A stretch of DNA of 5,872 nucleotides, from NCBI GenBank assembly GCA_023411445.1, contig JAEYOT010000132.1:1-5872 (forward strand). Direction: 5' to 3'. Within the stretch, counting starts at the first letter, position 1. Each line of letters begins with the position of its first letter. The position numbers and the translations under genes are program-made. The notes beneath the pieces are model-generated. The model was not told the origin of the DNA. It worked only from the letters and a program-made list of their open reading frames with translations, and ran no database searches. Of this stretch, positions 1 through 5,662 are shown one piece after another. The DNA comes from Pseudomonadota bacterium (lineage in GTDB: Bacteria > Myxococcota_A > Polyangia > Polyangiales > Polyangiaceae).

Positions 1-405
1 GCCGAAGAGTGGCTGTCGTGGGCGCGCTTCCGAGACAACGAGACCGAAGACGGTTTGGGCATGCTCGATAGCCACGCTTCGGCTTTGGATCCGGGCGTTC
101 AGGACGTTTACACGCACCCAGGCTGGATACCGCTGCTGAAGCTGGGCGACCGCTCTGACTATATCGGTGTCGACACGGTCCCAGCTGAAGGGGGAATCTT
201 GGGCCAAGTCATCAACTTTGGTCGCGACGAGGATCAACATTTCGTCGCCTCTCCTAGCCTAGCGGAGCTCATCGACTTCAGCCTGGAGGAGCTACGCAAA
301 GCCATGGAGGGCTGCAGCCTGAAGCTTGACAAGTTGAATGGCCTGGCCCTGCTGAGCCGAGCCGCTGAGGCTCGGCGCGAAGCAAGCCAAGACGGCTCGA
401 GCTAG
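1..405 (+). CDS. SMI1/KNR4 (SUKH) family protein, 5' end cut by window
   Basis: The frame is open from the first base and ends at TAG 403-405, leaving 134 residues without the N-terminus. The core matches the SMI1/KNR4 (SUKH-1) fold family: HPGWIPLL near residues 39-46, DYIGVD near 53-58, GQVINFGRDED near 69-79, then a helical tail (SLAELIDFSLEELRKAM). In bacteria SUKH proteins are best known as cytoplasmic immunity proteins that bind and neutralise contact-dependent or other polymorphic toxins, often in arrays with other immunity families; that role is inferred here from family and from the Imm49-type neighbour. The last 25 or so residues (Ala/Arg/Ser rich) look like a variable tail. The gene converges on the minus-strand array, with 96 nt between the stop codons. 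An internal ATG at 61 is not a credible start because the conserved domain continues upstream of it. Confidence 0.85.
   Translation, partial: AEEWLSWARFRDNETEDGLGMLDSHASALDPGVQDVYTHPGWIPLLKLGDRSDYIGVDTVPAEGGILGQVINFGRDEDQHFVASPSLAELIDFSLEELRKAMEGCSLKLDKLNGLALLSRAAEARREASQDGSS
356..376. other. GC-rich hairpin inside the 3' end of the SUKH gene
   Basis: GCCGAGCC (356-363) and GGCTCGGC (369-376) form a perfect 8-bp stem with a 5-nt loop, 27 nt before the stop codon. No T-run follows on either strand, so an intrinsic terminator is not supported. It could slow RNA decay or polymerase near the convergent gene ends, or be a by-product of the Ala/Glu/Arg-rich coding sequence. Confidence 0.3.
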
Positions 406-501
406 CGCGACCGCGAAGCCTTTCTGACGCTGGATGCGCTTCTCCTCCGTTGCCCGAACGAATACCCCTCTTCGTCCTCAACGCTCATCGGGCTACGCTC
501 T

Positions 502-1028
502 TCAATCACAGAAGCCGATCAGCATGTCGCCCCGCGCCGCCGCATACTCGACCCAGTTCGAGATGTCGTACAGCGCACCATCGAGCGGCGGATCGTCGTC
601 CACCAGCTCATGGCTCGCGAGCCATGCTGCGGCCGCCTTGACCCCTTCGGCGTCCACGTAGCCGACGCTCGGGAAGTCATCCGCCTCCGCAACGGCATGG
701 GGGCTCCTTCGAGCATCAACGTCGACAGCAGGATCGGGAAACCGCGCTTCTCGAGCGCCGCGTCGATCGTGGCCATGAATCTATACTGAGCAGGCGACAA
801 ATTGCCGTTCGGCAGCTGCTTCCCCAAGTGAGCGCAGAGCCGCTCGAAGCCATGGATGGCGCTGGGCCCATCGGCGTCGGTCGCCCCTCGCTCGATGAGA
901 TCCAAGGCGGCGTTGGACTGCTCGTCGTCGCCGAGGTCCATCTCTTGCTTGAGCTTCCGAGATCTCGAGCCCAGCGTCGCCTGCAAGCGCGCGGGCGGCA
1001 CTGAATACACCTCGAAGCTGCGGCTCAC
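502..1028 (-). pseudogene. DUF7691-like protein gene with one frame break (downstream copy)
   Basis: Translation starts most likely at GTG 1028-1026 (VSRSFEVYSVPPARL), preceded by AGGAAAG with a 5-nt spacer. It runs in one frame to about 700 (FPILLSTLMLEGAP), after which the family-like sequence continues in the -1 frame (DDFPSVGYV, then DISNWVEYAAARGDMLIGFCD) to TGA 504-502. The 527-nt span is one base short of 176 codons, so restoring a single base gives 175 residues. The likely spot is the G run at 699-703 (C5 on the coding strand). If the upstream frame is not shifted it runs on as Arg/Ser-rich non-family sequence to 519. I recall similar proteins in actinobacteria and myxobacteria annotated as DUF7691; the name is tentative and no biochemical role is known. 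The GTG overlaps the stop of the Imm49-type gene, which suggests coupled translation and an immunity-type role. Confidence 0.65.
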
Positions 1029-1857
1029 GAGAGCTTTCCTAGCAGCCACTGCGGCATGTAGTCGGACTCCACGTTCGACGTGAGGCCACGAGCCCCCCCC
1101 AGCACCGCCATGCCTGAAGCCAAGGGATCGATGAGACCTGCCACGTCTGCCGCTGCCTTGCCGCGGGAGTGGGCCCGCTTGTGAACCTGGAGCCGCTCCA
1201 GCAAGCTCTTGTCGAAGCCAGCCTGGTCTTTGTCTGCGATGGCGCGCATCGTGCCAGCGAGCGCTGGCGTAGCGGGCTACGCTGTCAGGCGCCGCAATCG
1301 ACAGATGCTGCGGCTGGCTCAAACGCGCAAACTCCGTCAAGGGTGGCCCGACGTCTTCTTCCGCGAGCAAGGCCTGCAGCGCGTATGCCAGGCGCGCCCA
1401 GCACGCATCACGCTCCCCCGGCGCTTGCTCGAGCACCGGAACCGGCATGGCAGCCAACACCGAGACCACGTCCTGCCGCCCTAAGGCCAGCGCCACGCAA
1501 GTAGCCGCGACCCAAGACAGCGGCCCGGCATTGTAACCGGGTGGGCCGCTCGGACCGGACAGCTGCGCTCCTCGGAACGTGAAGCTGACCTGGGTGCCGG
1601 CGCGCGCTGATGGCCGCATACATGGCGCCGGAAGCTTCACTACTCGCCGTGATCAGCTCGAGCGCGTCGCTCTCTCGACCGAGCGCCAGCGCGGCGCAGC
1701 CCGTAACGTATTGCGCGCCGACCTGCAGTCCTGCATTGGCGGGCCTCTTTTCGAGGCGCTTGGCCAGAACGGTTCGCATGAAGAGAAGCTCGTTGTCCAG
1801 CTCCGCGGCGGTGTAGTGGATGCCGCCCTTGATGGCGTGCGCTGCCAGCCGTTTCAT
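1025..1857 (-). pseudogene. Imm49-type immunity protein gene broken into three frames
   Basis: Three consecutive minus-strand segments in different frames read as one protein. The first is ATG 1857 (MKRLAAHAIKGGIHY) to ISA near 1605. The second runs AGTQVSFTFRGAQL, YNAGPLSWVAATCVAL, to DSVARYASA near 1262. The third runs AGTMRAIADKDQAGF to NVESDYMPQWLLGKLS with TGA 1027-1025. The ESDYMPQWLL end, the largely helical Ala/Leu-rich body and the total of about 276 residues fit Imm49, a predicted immunity family of polymorphic toxin systems. Both breaks have one base too many (or two too few): one in the GC-dinucleotide tract 1597-1608, the other at 1252-1264. ATG 1857 is preferred over in-frame ATG 1908 because AGGA lies 9 nt upstream of it and MKR resembles family starts. 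It sits 55 nt after the 101-residue gene and overlaps the next gene at GTGA. Decay or assembly indels are both possible; the ancestral identity is fairly secure. Confidence 0.7.
1034..1040 (-). promoter_or_regulatory. Ribosome binding site for the coupled GTG start
   Basis: On the minus strand AGGAAAG lies 5 nt before GTG 1028-1026, inside the last codons of the Imm49-type gene. It decides the start of the downstream DUF7691-like gene, because the frame is open far upstream and would otherwise suggest a false start near 1640. Confidence 0.6.
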
Positions 1858-1912
1858 AACAGGCGATCCTACGCTGGACCCGCTGGGAAGCTTCCCGGTT
1901 GAGAGCATTCGC

Positions 1913-2218
1913 CTAGTCCAAGCTCAGCGGCTGGAACGAGACCACCGAGCGGTAGTCAGCGCCCGACAGGAAGCGTTGCATGGCCTCGACCGCTTCCTTC
2001 AGCGTGGCTGGCTCGTACTGAAACATGCGGTCGATCGAGCCCTCGCTGTGCTCGAGGGTGAAGGTATCGTCCTCATTGCGGTAGGCTTGGATGAACAGCT
2101 TGCCATGCTTGAGGATGGCAAATTTGTTGTCCGGAAAGCTGAGCTCGCTCAGCTCACGCGCAATATCCGCCGCGCTTGGCAGCTCGATGCTTGCCCCTGC
2201 CTCGACTTCAAGCTTCAT
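1913..2218 (-). CDS. Small uncharacterised protein, 101 aa, in the immunity array
   Basis: ATG 2218-2216 (MKLEVEAGASIELPS) to TAG 1915-1913 gives 101 residues. The frame stays open upstream to 2569 and beyond, but that part (Arg/Ser-rich) overlaps the DUF7691-like remnant in another frame, so ATG 2218 is chosen; no strong ribosome binding site is visible. Visible parts are an N-terminal helix (SAADIARELSEL), a run of strand-like segments (FAILKHGKLFIQAYR, TFTLEHSEGSIDR), then a helix (TLKEAVEAMQRFLSGA) and a short C-terminal strand ending PLSLD. It has no signal peptide and is cytoplasmic and acidic. I recall similar short hypothetical proteins in myxobacteria and other proteobacteria but no named function. 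Its place between a DUF7691-like remnant (7 nt away) and the Imm49-type gene (55 nt) suggests an immunity or accessory role; this is inference. It is the only intact gene in the minus-strand array. Confidence 0.65.
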   Translation of the reverse strand: MKLEVEAGASIELPSAADIARELSELSFPDNKFAILKHGKLFIQAYRNEDDTFTLEHSEGSIDRMFQYEPATLKEAVEAMQRFLSGADYRSVVSFQPLSLD

Positions 2219-2225
2219 GTCCGCG

Positions 2226-2470
2226 TCAGTACCAGAAGCCCCCGAGCATGTCACCCCGCGGCGCCGCGACCTCCAACCTCCTCCCGATGTCCACGAACAT
2301 AGCTTTCGATGTCTTCGCTCTCTGAAATGAGTGGCTGGGCTTGGAGCCGCTGCGCGGCGCCTGCACCACGCTCGGTGCGACGTGCCTGACCGTGGGGAAA
2401 TCCGCAGCCCAGGGCGACCTGAGCGGCCCTCGCCCATGATCAGCTGAGACACCGTGAAAGGGAATAGAAC
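2226..2470 (-). pseudogene. DUF7691-like gene remnant (upstream copy), C-terminal half with frame break
   Basis: Read on the minus strand, one frame gives DFPTVRHV and ends LEVAAPRGDMLGGFWY at TGA 2228-2226. This aligns without gaps over 59 positions with the tail of the downstream copy (DFPSVGYV to VEYAAARGDMLIGFCD), with about 17 identities by eye, 10 of them in the last 16 residues. Immediately upstream, FPFTVSQLIMGEG lies in the neighbouring frame and aligns with FPILLSTLMLEGA of the other copy; the frames join at GAGGGCC near 2433-2439, where one base is missing. From the Phe of FP (2464) to the stop is 236 nt, as in the other copy (740 to 504). The N-terminal half of the family is not recognisable upstream, so the copy looks truncated as well as shifted. 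The stop is 7 nt before the 101-residue gene, consistent with a former operon. Confidence 0.55.
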
Positions 2471-2617
2471 CACGACGGCGACGGCCGATGGCACGGCGAT
2501 TACCCCTCGCGCTCCTCGCTCGTTGTGGATGACACGCTCCGTCAGATCATCACCAACCATCTTTCTCATCAGCTGTCTGAAATTGCCGATGGCATGTGAA
2601 CGCTCACTCGCGTGTAC

Positions 2618-2633
2618 CTGGAACCGTTTCCAG
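2618..2633. promoter_or_regulatory. 16-bp dyad with adjoining TATAAA box (candidate operator)
   Basis: CTGGAA-CCGT-TTCCAG is a perfect 6+6 bp inverted repeat. On the minus strand TATAAA (2640-2635) lies directly upstream, so the dyad would cover a minus-strand transcription start and could act as an operator for the immunity-side operon. No convincing -35 is seen at the usual distance. The CTG-N10-CAG form resembles an enterobacterial LexA box only superficially. Confidence 0.25.
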
Positions 2634-2663
2634 ATTTATATGACCGCTACTCCAGGTCTCACC

Positions 2664-2692
2664 TTGCGCCGCTGATCGCCGCTTGGTATAGC
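2664..2692 (+). promoter_or_regulatory. Candidate sigma70-type promoter, possibly leaderless
   Basis: TTGCGC (2664-2669), a 17-nt spacer and TATAGC (2687-2692) resemble -35 and -10 boxes. The expected start point, 6-7 nt after the -10, coincides with A2699 of the lipoprotein ATG. The gene also lacks a visible Shine-Dalgarno sequence, which fits a leaderless transcript. The -35 matches consensus at three of six positions and the -10 at four of six. Confidence 0.35.
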
Positions 2693-2698
2693 GCCTTC

Positions 2699-5662
2699 AT
2701 GACACGGGGCGTGGTGGCGTGCGGCGTGGCGTGGTTGCTCTTCGCCTGTGGAGGTGAAGAGCGCCAGTACGGCAACGCTCCAAGCGGCGAAGGCGGCGAT
2801 CCGAGCCTGACGAGTGGCGGCAGCGCGAGGAGCGGCGGCATGAGCGCGGGCCCCTCCACCGGGGGCACCACCATCGACGGCGCGGGCAACGGCGGTAGCA
2901 GCGGAGAGCCGGATTGCGGCGATACGCTCTCCGACGAGGAGAACTGCGGCAGCTGCGGCCATCAGTGCGCGGACGAAGAGCTCTGCACGGAGGGAGAGTG
3001 CACAGCGCCGCCCGCCCACTGCGACAACGACGAGCAGGACGGGGACGAGACGGACGTGAACTGCGGCGGCAGCTGCGCCCCATGCGAGGTCGATGAAGGC
3101 TGCGAAAGCGGCGACGATTGCAGCACGGGCTTCTGTAGCGCCGGCAGCCAATGCGCCCAGCCCAGCTGCGAGGACGGCGCGCTGAACGGGGCCGAAACTG
3201 GCGAGGATTGCGGCGGCGAGATCTGTCGGGCGCTCAACCTCTTGTGCGACAACGACGAGGCCTGTGCGGAGGACGGCGACTGCAAGACTGGCTTTTGTCA
3301 CGGAGGCACCTGCCGCTCCCCCAGCTGCGATGACGAGGTGCTCAACCAGGGCGAAACCGCGGTGGATTGTGGGGGCCCCGTCTGCCGGCTCAACACCTCA
3401 CCGCTCGGCACGTGCAGCAACGGTAAGGCCTGCGACGTGCACGAGGACTGCACCAGCCTCTACTGCGGCAACGGTGTCTGCGCCAAACCGACTTGTGAGG
3501 ATGGCGCCAAGAACCAGGACGAGACCGGTCAGGACTGCGGCGGCCCCACCTGCCGGCTGGAGCCGAACGGCAGGTGCCCGGACGCCGCCGGTTGCCTGGT
3601 GCACGAGGATTGTGGCAGCGGTTTCTGCTCGCCGGGCAAGCTGTGCTCGCCGGCTGGCTGCGGCAACAGCAGCAAGGATCCGAACGAAACGGACGTGGAC
3701 TGCGGCGGTGACGGCTGCCGCGCCACCAAGCCTTGCGCCCTCGGCCTCAGCTGCGTGATCCACGCCGACTGCGCCTCCGGCTCTTGCAAGAGCGGTAAGT
3801 GTGTCGCCGCGACCTGCTCAGACGGCATCAAGAATCAGGGTGAAACTGCGGTAGATTGCGGCGGCCCCACCTGCTCCGCCGCGGGGAAAACGTGCCCTAA
3901 CGCGACGGCTTGCGAGGTCAACGCGGACTGCACGGACGGCTTCTGCTCCAACAAGTTGTGCTCCGGCGCCTGCAAGGGCAAGCCCCCGACGCTCGGCTGC
4001 CCCTGCACCCCGAACGGAAGCTTGGCCTGCGCAGGCGCGGCCCAATCACTGAAGCTGATCTGCGAGCAGGGCGCTTGGGTTCAAAACGGCGTCCCCTGCC
4101 CCCAAGGCTTCAATTGCAGCCAAGCCACCGGCGCCTGCGCCGCCGTGATCCCGGCCTGCGTCTCGGCCGGGGCCGGCAAGAGCTACTGCGACACGAGCCA
4201 GACCCCGTCGCGGACGTCACTCACCTGCAACGCGGATCTGGTAGCTACCACGGCGACCAACTGCTCTGGCGTCTGCAGTGACGGCGCCTGCCAGGCCGCG
4301 CGCTGCGGCGACGGCGTCAAGCACAACGGTGAGCAATGTGACGATGGCAATACCGTCGCGCTGGACGGCTGCGAGAGCACCTGCAAGACCTCACGGGTGC
4401 TGGCTGTGGCGCTGAGCAACGGCGGCACGTTCACCTGCGTGTTGACCGAAGGCGGCTACGTGCGCTGCTGGGGCGCGAACGACCTGAACCAGCTCGGTCT
4501 GGGCGACACGGTGTTTCGCCAAACCCAAGAGCCGTTCGAGCTCAAGGCCGCCAACGGTACCAGCCCGGCGGGCCCCATCGATCTCGGGGGCACGGCGAGC
4601 GCTATCACGGTAGGCGGCAACCACGCCTGTGCCCTGCTCACGGACGGCAGCGCGCGCTGCTGGGGCGACAACTCGCAGGGACAGCTCGGGCTGGGCAACA
4701 CCACCGCGCAAACGAACAAGGTGCCGGCCGTGATCGGGCGGGTGAAGGTGGCCACCGCGCGAAAGATCACCTCCATCTCCGCCGGCTCGCGCCACACCTG
4801 CGCGGTCTTGGACAATGGAACTGCCACCTGTTGGGGACAGAACGCGTCCGGCGAGCTGGGCCTTGGCTCCACCACCCCGCTGAGCGCCAGCCAAACGCCG
4901 GAGCAAACGGGCTCCATCTCGCTCGGCGCCAGCGTGATCAGCATCGGCGCCGGCTCGAACTCAACCTGCGCCTTGCTCGCGGGCGGCAAGGTGCGCTGCT
5001 GGGGCAACGGTGCGTTGGGTCAGTTGGGTACAGGGGCGTACCTCACCCAAGGCAACATCGGTGACGACGAGTTGCCCAGCAGTTTGGGCGATGCGGGTCT
5101 CGTGCCGCTGGCTGGCCCGCCAACCGCGCTGGCCGTGGCAAGCTCCCATGCCTGCGTCCTGCTCAGCAGCGGCAGCTTGCAGTGCTGGGGTCAGAACAGC
5201 GCCGGAGCTTGCGGCATCGGCGACCCGAGCAACATCGGCGACGACGAGTCGCCGGCGGTCTACGGCGGCGCCATCTTCGCCCAGGGCGAGGTGGTGCAGT
5301 CGTTTGCTGTGGGCACGGGCGCAACGTGCGCGGTCGTGGCAGGTCAGGGGCTGCGCTGCTACGGGCTGAACAAGCGCGGCCAGGCCGGCTACGCGCACAT
5401 CGACAACCTGGGCACCACCAACGGCACCGTGCCTGCCCTGCTACCCGAGGTAGCGCTCGGCGCTGGTCGTAGCCTGAAGAGCGTAGCGATGGGCTCGAGC
5501 TACACCTGCGCCCTGCTCGACAACGACAGCGTCAAGTGCTGGGGTTGGAATCACGTCGGACAGTTGGGGTTCGGCGTGGTGAGCGGCACGCCAGACTACA
5601 TCGGCGGCACGGCGGCCACGACACCGGACAAGCTCGATCCAATCCGGATTTTCGGACCGTGA
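2699..5662 (+). CDS. Exported lipoprotein: Cys-rich repeats, DUF4215 repeat, seven-blade RCC1 propeller
   Basis: 987 residues from ATG 2699 to TGA 5660-5662. This start is chosen because it begins a lipoprotein signal peptide: MTR, a hydrophobic stretch, then LLFAC with Cys17 as the predicted lipid-modified residue. The frame extends upstream to ATG 2612, but that would bury the signal. Residues 18-72 are a Gly/Ser-rich flexible linker. Residues 73-107 hold a short Cys module (CGDTLSDEENCGSCGHQC); 108-424 are six Cys-rich repeats of about 50 residues with ETxxDCGG; 425-535 are further Cys-containing sequence; 536-562 (CGDGVKHNGEQCDDGN to CESTC) match the DUF4215/Myxo-disulfide type; 567-987 form an RCC1 beta-propeller with seven CxL-type/CWG blades. 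It probably acts outside the cytoplasm as a membrane-anchored binding or adhesion protein; the ligand is unknown and no catalytic motif is seen. The next lipoprotein gene overlaps its stop codon. The reading frame is undisturbed over 2.9 kb, unlike the genes to its left. Confidence 0.9.
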   Translation: MTRGVVACGVAWLLFACGGEERQYGNAPSGEGGDPSLTSGGSARSGGMSAGPSTGGTTIDGAGNGGSSGEPDCGDTLSDEENCGSCGHQCADEELCTEGECTAPPAHCDNDEQDGDETDVNCGGSCAPCEVDEGCESGDDCSTGFCSAGSQCAQPSCEDGALNGAETGEDCGGEICRALNLLCDNDEACAEDGDCKTGFCHGGTCRSPSCDDEVLNQGETAVDCGGPVCRLNTSPLGTCSNGKACDVHEDCTSLYCGNGVCAKPTCEDGAKNQDETGQDCGGPTCRLEPNGRCPDAAGCLVHEDCGSGFCSPGKLCSPAGCGNSSKDPNETDVDCGGDGCRATKPCALGLSCVIHADCASGSCKSGKCVAATCSDGIKNQGETAVDCGGPTCSAAGKTCPNATACEVNADCTDGFCSNKLCSGACKGKPPTLGCPCTPNGSLACAGAAQSLKLICEQGAWVQNGVPCPQGFNCSQATGACAAVIPACVSAGAGKSYCDTSQTPSRTSLTCNADLVATTATNCSGVCSDGACQAARCGDGVKHNGEQCDDGNTVALDGCESTCKTSRVLAVALSNGGTFTCVLTEGGYVRCWGANDLNQLGLGDTVFRQTQEPFELKAANGTSPAGPIDLGGTASAITVGGNHACALLTDGSARCWGDNSQGQLGLGNTTAQTNKVPAVIGRVKVATARKITSISAGSRHTCAVLDNGTATCWGQNASGELGLGSTTPLSASQTPEQTGSISLGASVISIGAGSNSTCALLAGGKVRCWGNGALGQLGTGAYLTQGNIGDDELPSSLGDAGLVPLAGPPTALAVASSHACVLLSSGSLQCWGQNSAGACGIGDPSNIGDDESPAVYGGAIFAQGEVVQSFAVGTGATCAVVAGQGLRCYGLNKRGQAGYAHIDNLGTTNGTVPALLPEVALGAGRSLKSVAMGSSYTCALLDNDSVKCWGWNHVGQLGFGVVSGTPDYIGGTAATTPDKLDPIRIFGP
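3020..3970 (+). repeat. Six tandem Cys-rich protein repeats
   Basis: Repeats begin at cysteine codons 3020, 3167, 3326, 3494, 3659 and 3815, giving unit lengths of 49, 53, 56, 55, 52 and 52 residues. Each has the form C-x(3-4)...ETxxDCGG (first unit ETDVNCGG), then several cysteines with a DCxxxxC-type element (DCSTGFC, DCKTGFC, DCTSLYC, DCGSGFC, DCASGSC, DCTDGFC). Units 3 and 6 are closest around the motif (NQGETAVDCGGP), while units 4 and 6 share 18 identical bases at 3536 and 3857. This suggests growth by unit duplication. The cysteines imply disulfide-rich stalk modules outside the cytoplasm. Confidence 0.85.
4304..4384 (+). other. DUF4215 / Myxo-disulfide type module
   Basis: Residues 536-562 read CGDGVKHNGEQCDDGN, a short spacer, then LDGCESTC. 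This is the compact four-cysteine module common in surface proteins of myxobacteria and in some eukaryotic proteins. It links the Cys-rich stalk to the propeller. Confidence 0.8.
4397..5659 (+). repeat. Seven RCC1-type propeller blades with paired cysteines
   Basis: Each blade has a C-x9-C pair ending in CWG or CYG: Cys 580/590, 644/654, 701/711, 757/767, 819/829, 877/887 and 937/947. Most continue as N-x2-GQLGLG, the classic RCC1 signature. Blades 4 and 5 carry the NIGDDE loop seen in bacterial exported RCC1 proteins. Blade 5 has AGACGIG instead of GQLG, and blade 6 is degenerate (CYGLNKRGQAGYA). Blade spacing is 56-64 residues and seven blades would close a complete propeller. Confidence 0.85.

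Larger units (their letters stand above)
2471..2698. other. Divergent spacer with an unassigned open minus-strand segment
   Basis: On the minus strand one frame stays open from a TAA near 2639 into the DUF7691-like remnant. It contains ATG 2569 (MRKMVGDDLTERVIHNERG) and a hydrophobic stretch (GVIAVPSAVAVVVLF). I do not recognise the part before FPFTVSQ; it may be the rearranged N-terminal part of the remnant or unrelated sequence. On the plus strand the region holds only upstream sequence for the lipoprotein gene. No tRNA, IS end or long repeat was seen. Confidence 0.35.

Noticed and set aside
402..488. 28-codon minus-strand frame starting MSVEDEEGYSFGQ just after the downstream DUF7691-like gene
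   Set aside because: Very short, with a basic low-complexity end and no clear ribosome binding site; it could be a remnant but cannot be supported.
406..501. Intrinsic terminator in the convergent gap
   Set aside because: Only weak 3-5 bp stems and no T-run next to them were found.
1029..1640. Single 373-residue minus-strand protein from ATG 1640 to 519
   Set aside because: It joins the middle of the Imm49-type gene to the front of the DUF7691-like gene through a non-homologous Arg/Gly-rich stretch; the family-like sequence changes frame instead.
1820..2302. Plus-strand 160-codon open frame opposite the immunity array
   Set aside because: The opposite strand carries the recognisable small gene and the DUF7691-like remnant; this frame has no family features.
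2618..2633. LexA box
   Set aside because: The CTG-N10-CAG spacing fits the enterobacterial motif only loosely, myxobacterial LexA sites differ, and no SOS gene is adjacent.
2612..2698. Upstream extension of the large lipoprotein frame to ATG 2612
   Set aside because: It would put 29 residues without signal character in front of a good lipoprotein signal peptide and would cover the candidate promoter.
2636..3301. Long antisense open frame of 221 codons across the lipoprotein gene
   Set aside because: Its composition is Ala/Val/Arg from the reverse of the Cys/Gly-rich repeats, with no domain; it is a shadow of the real gene.
3264..3758. Plus-strand 164-codon frame inside the Cys repeats
   Set aside because: Arg/Ala/Thr-rich out-of-frame reading of the repeated coding sequence, with no start context.
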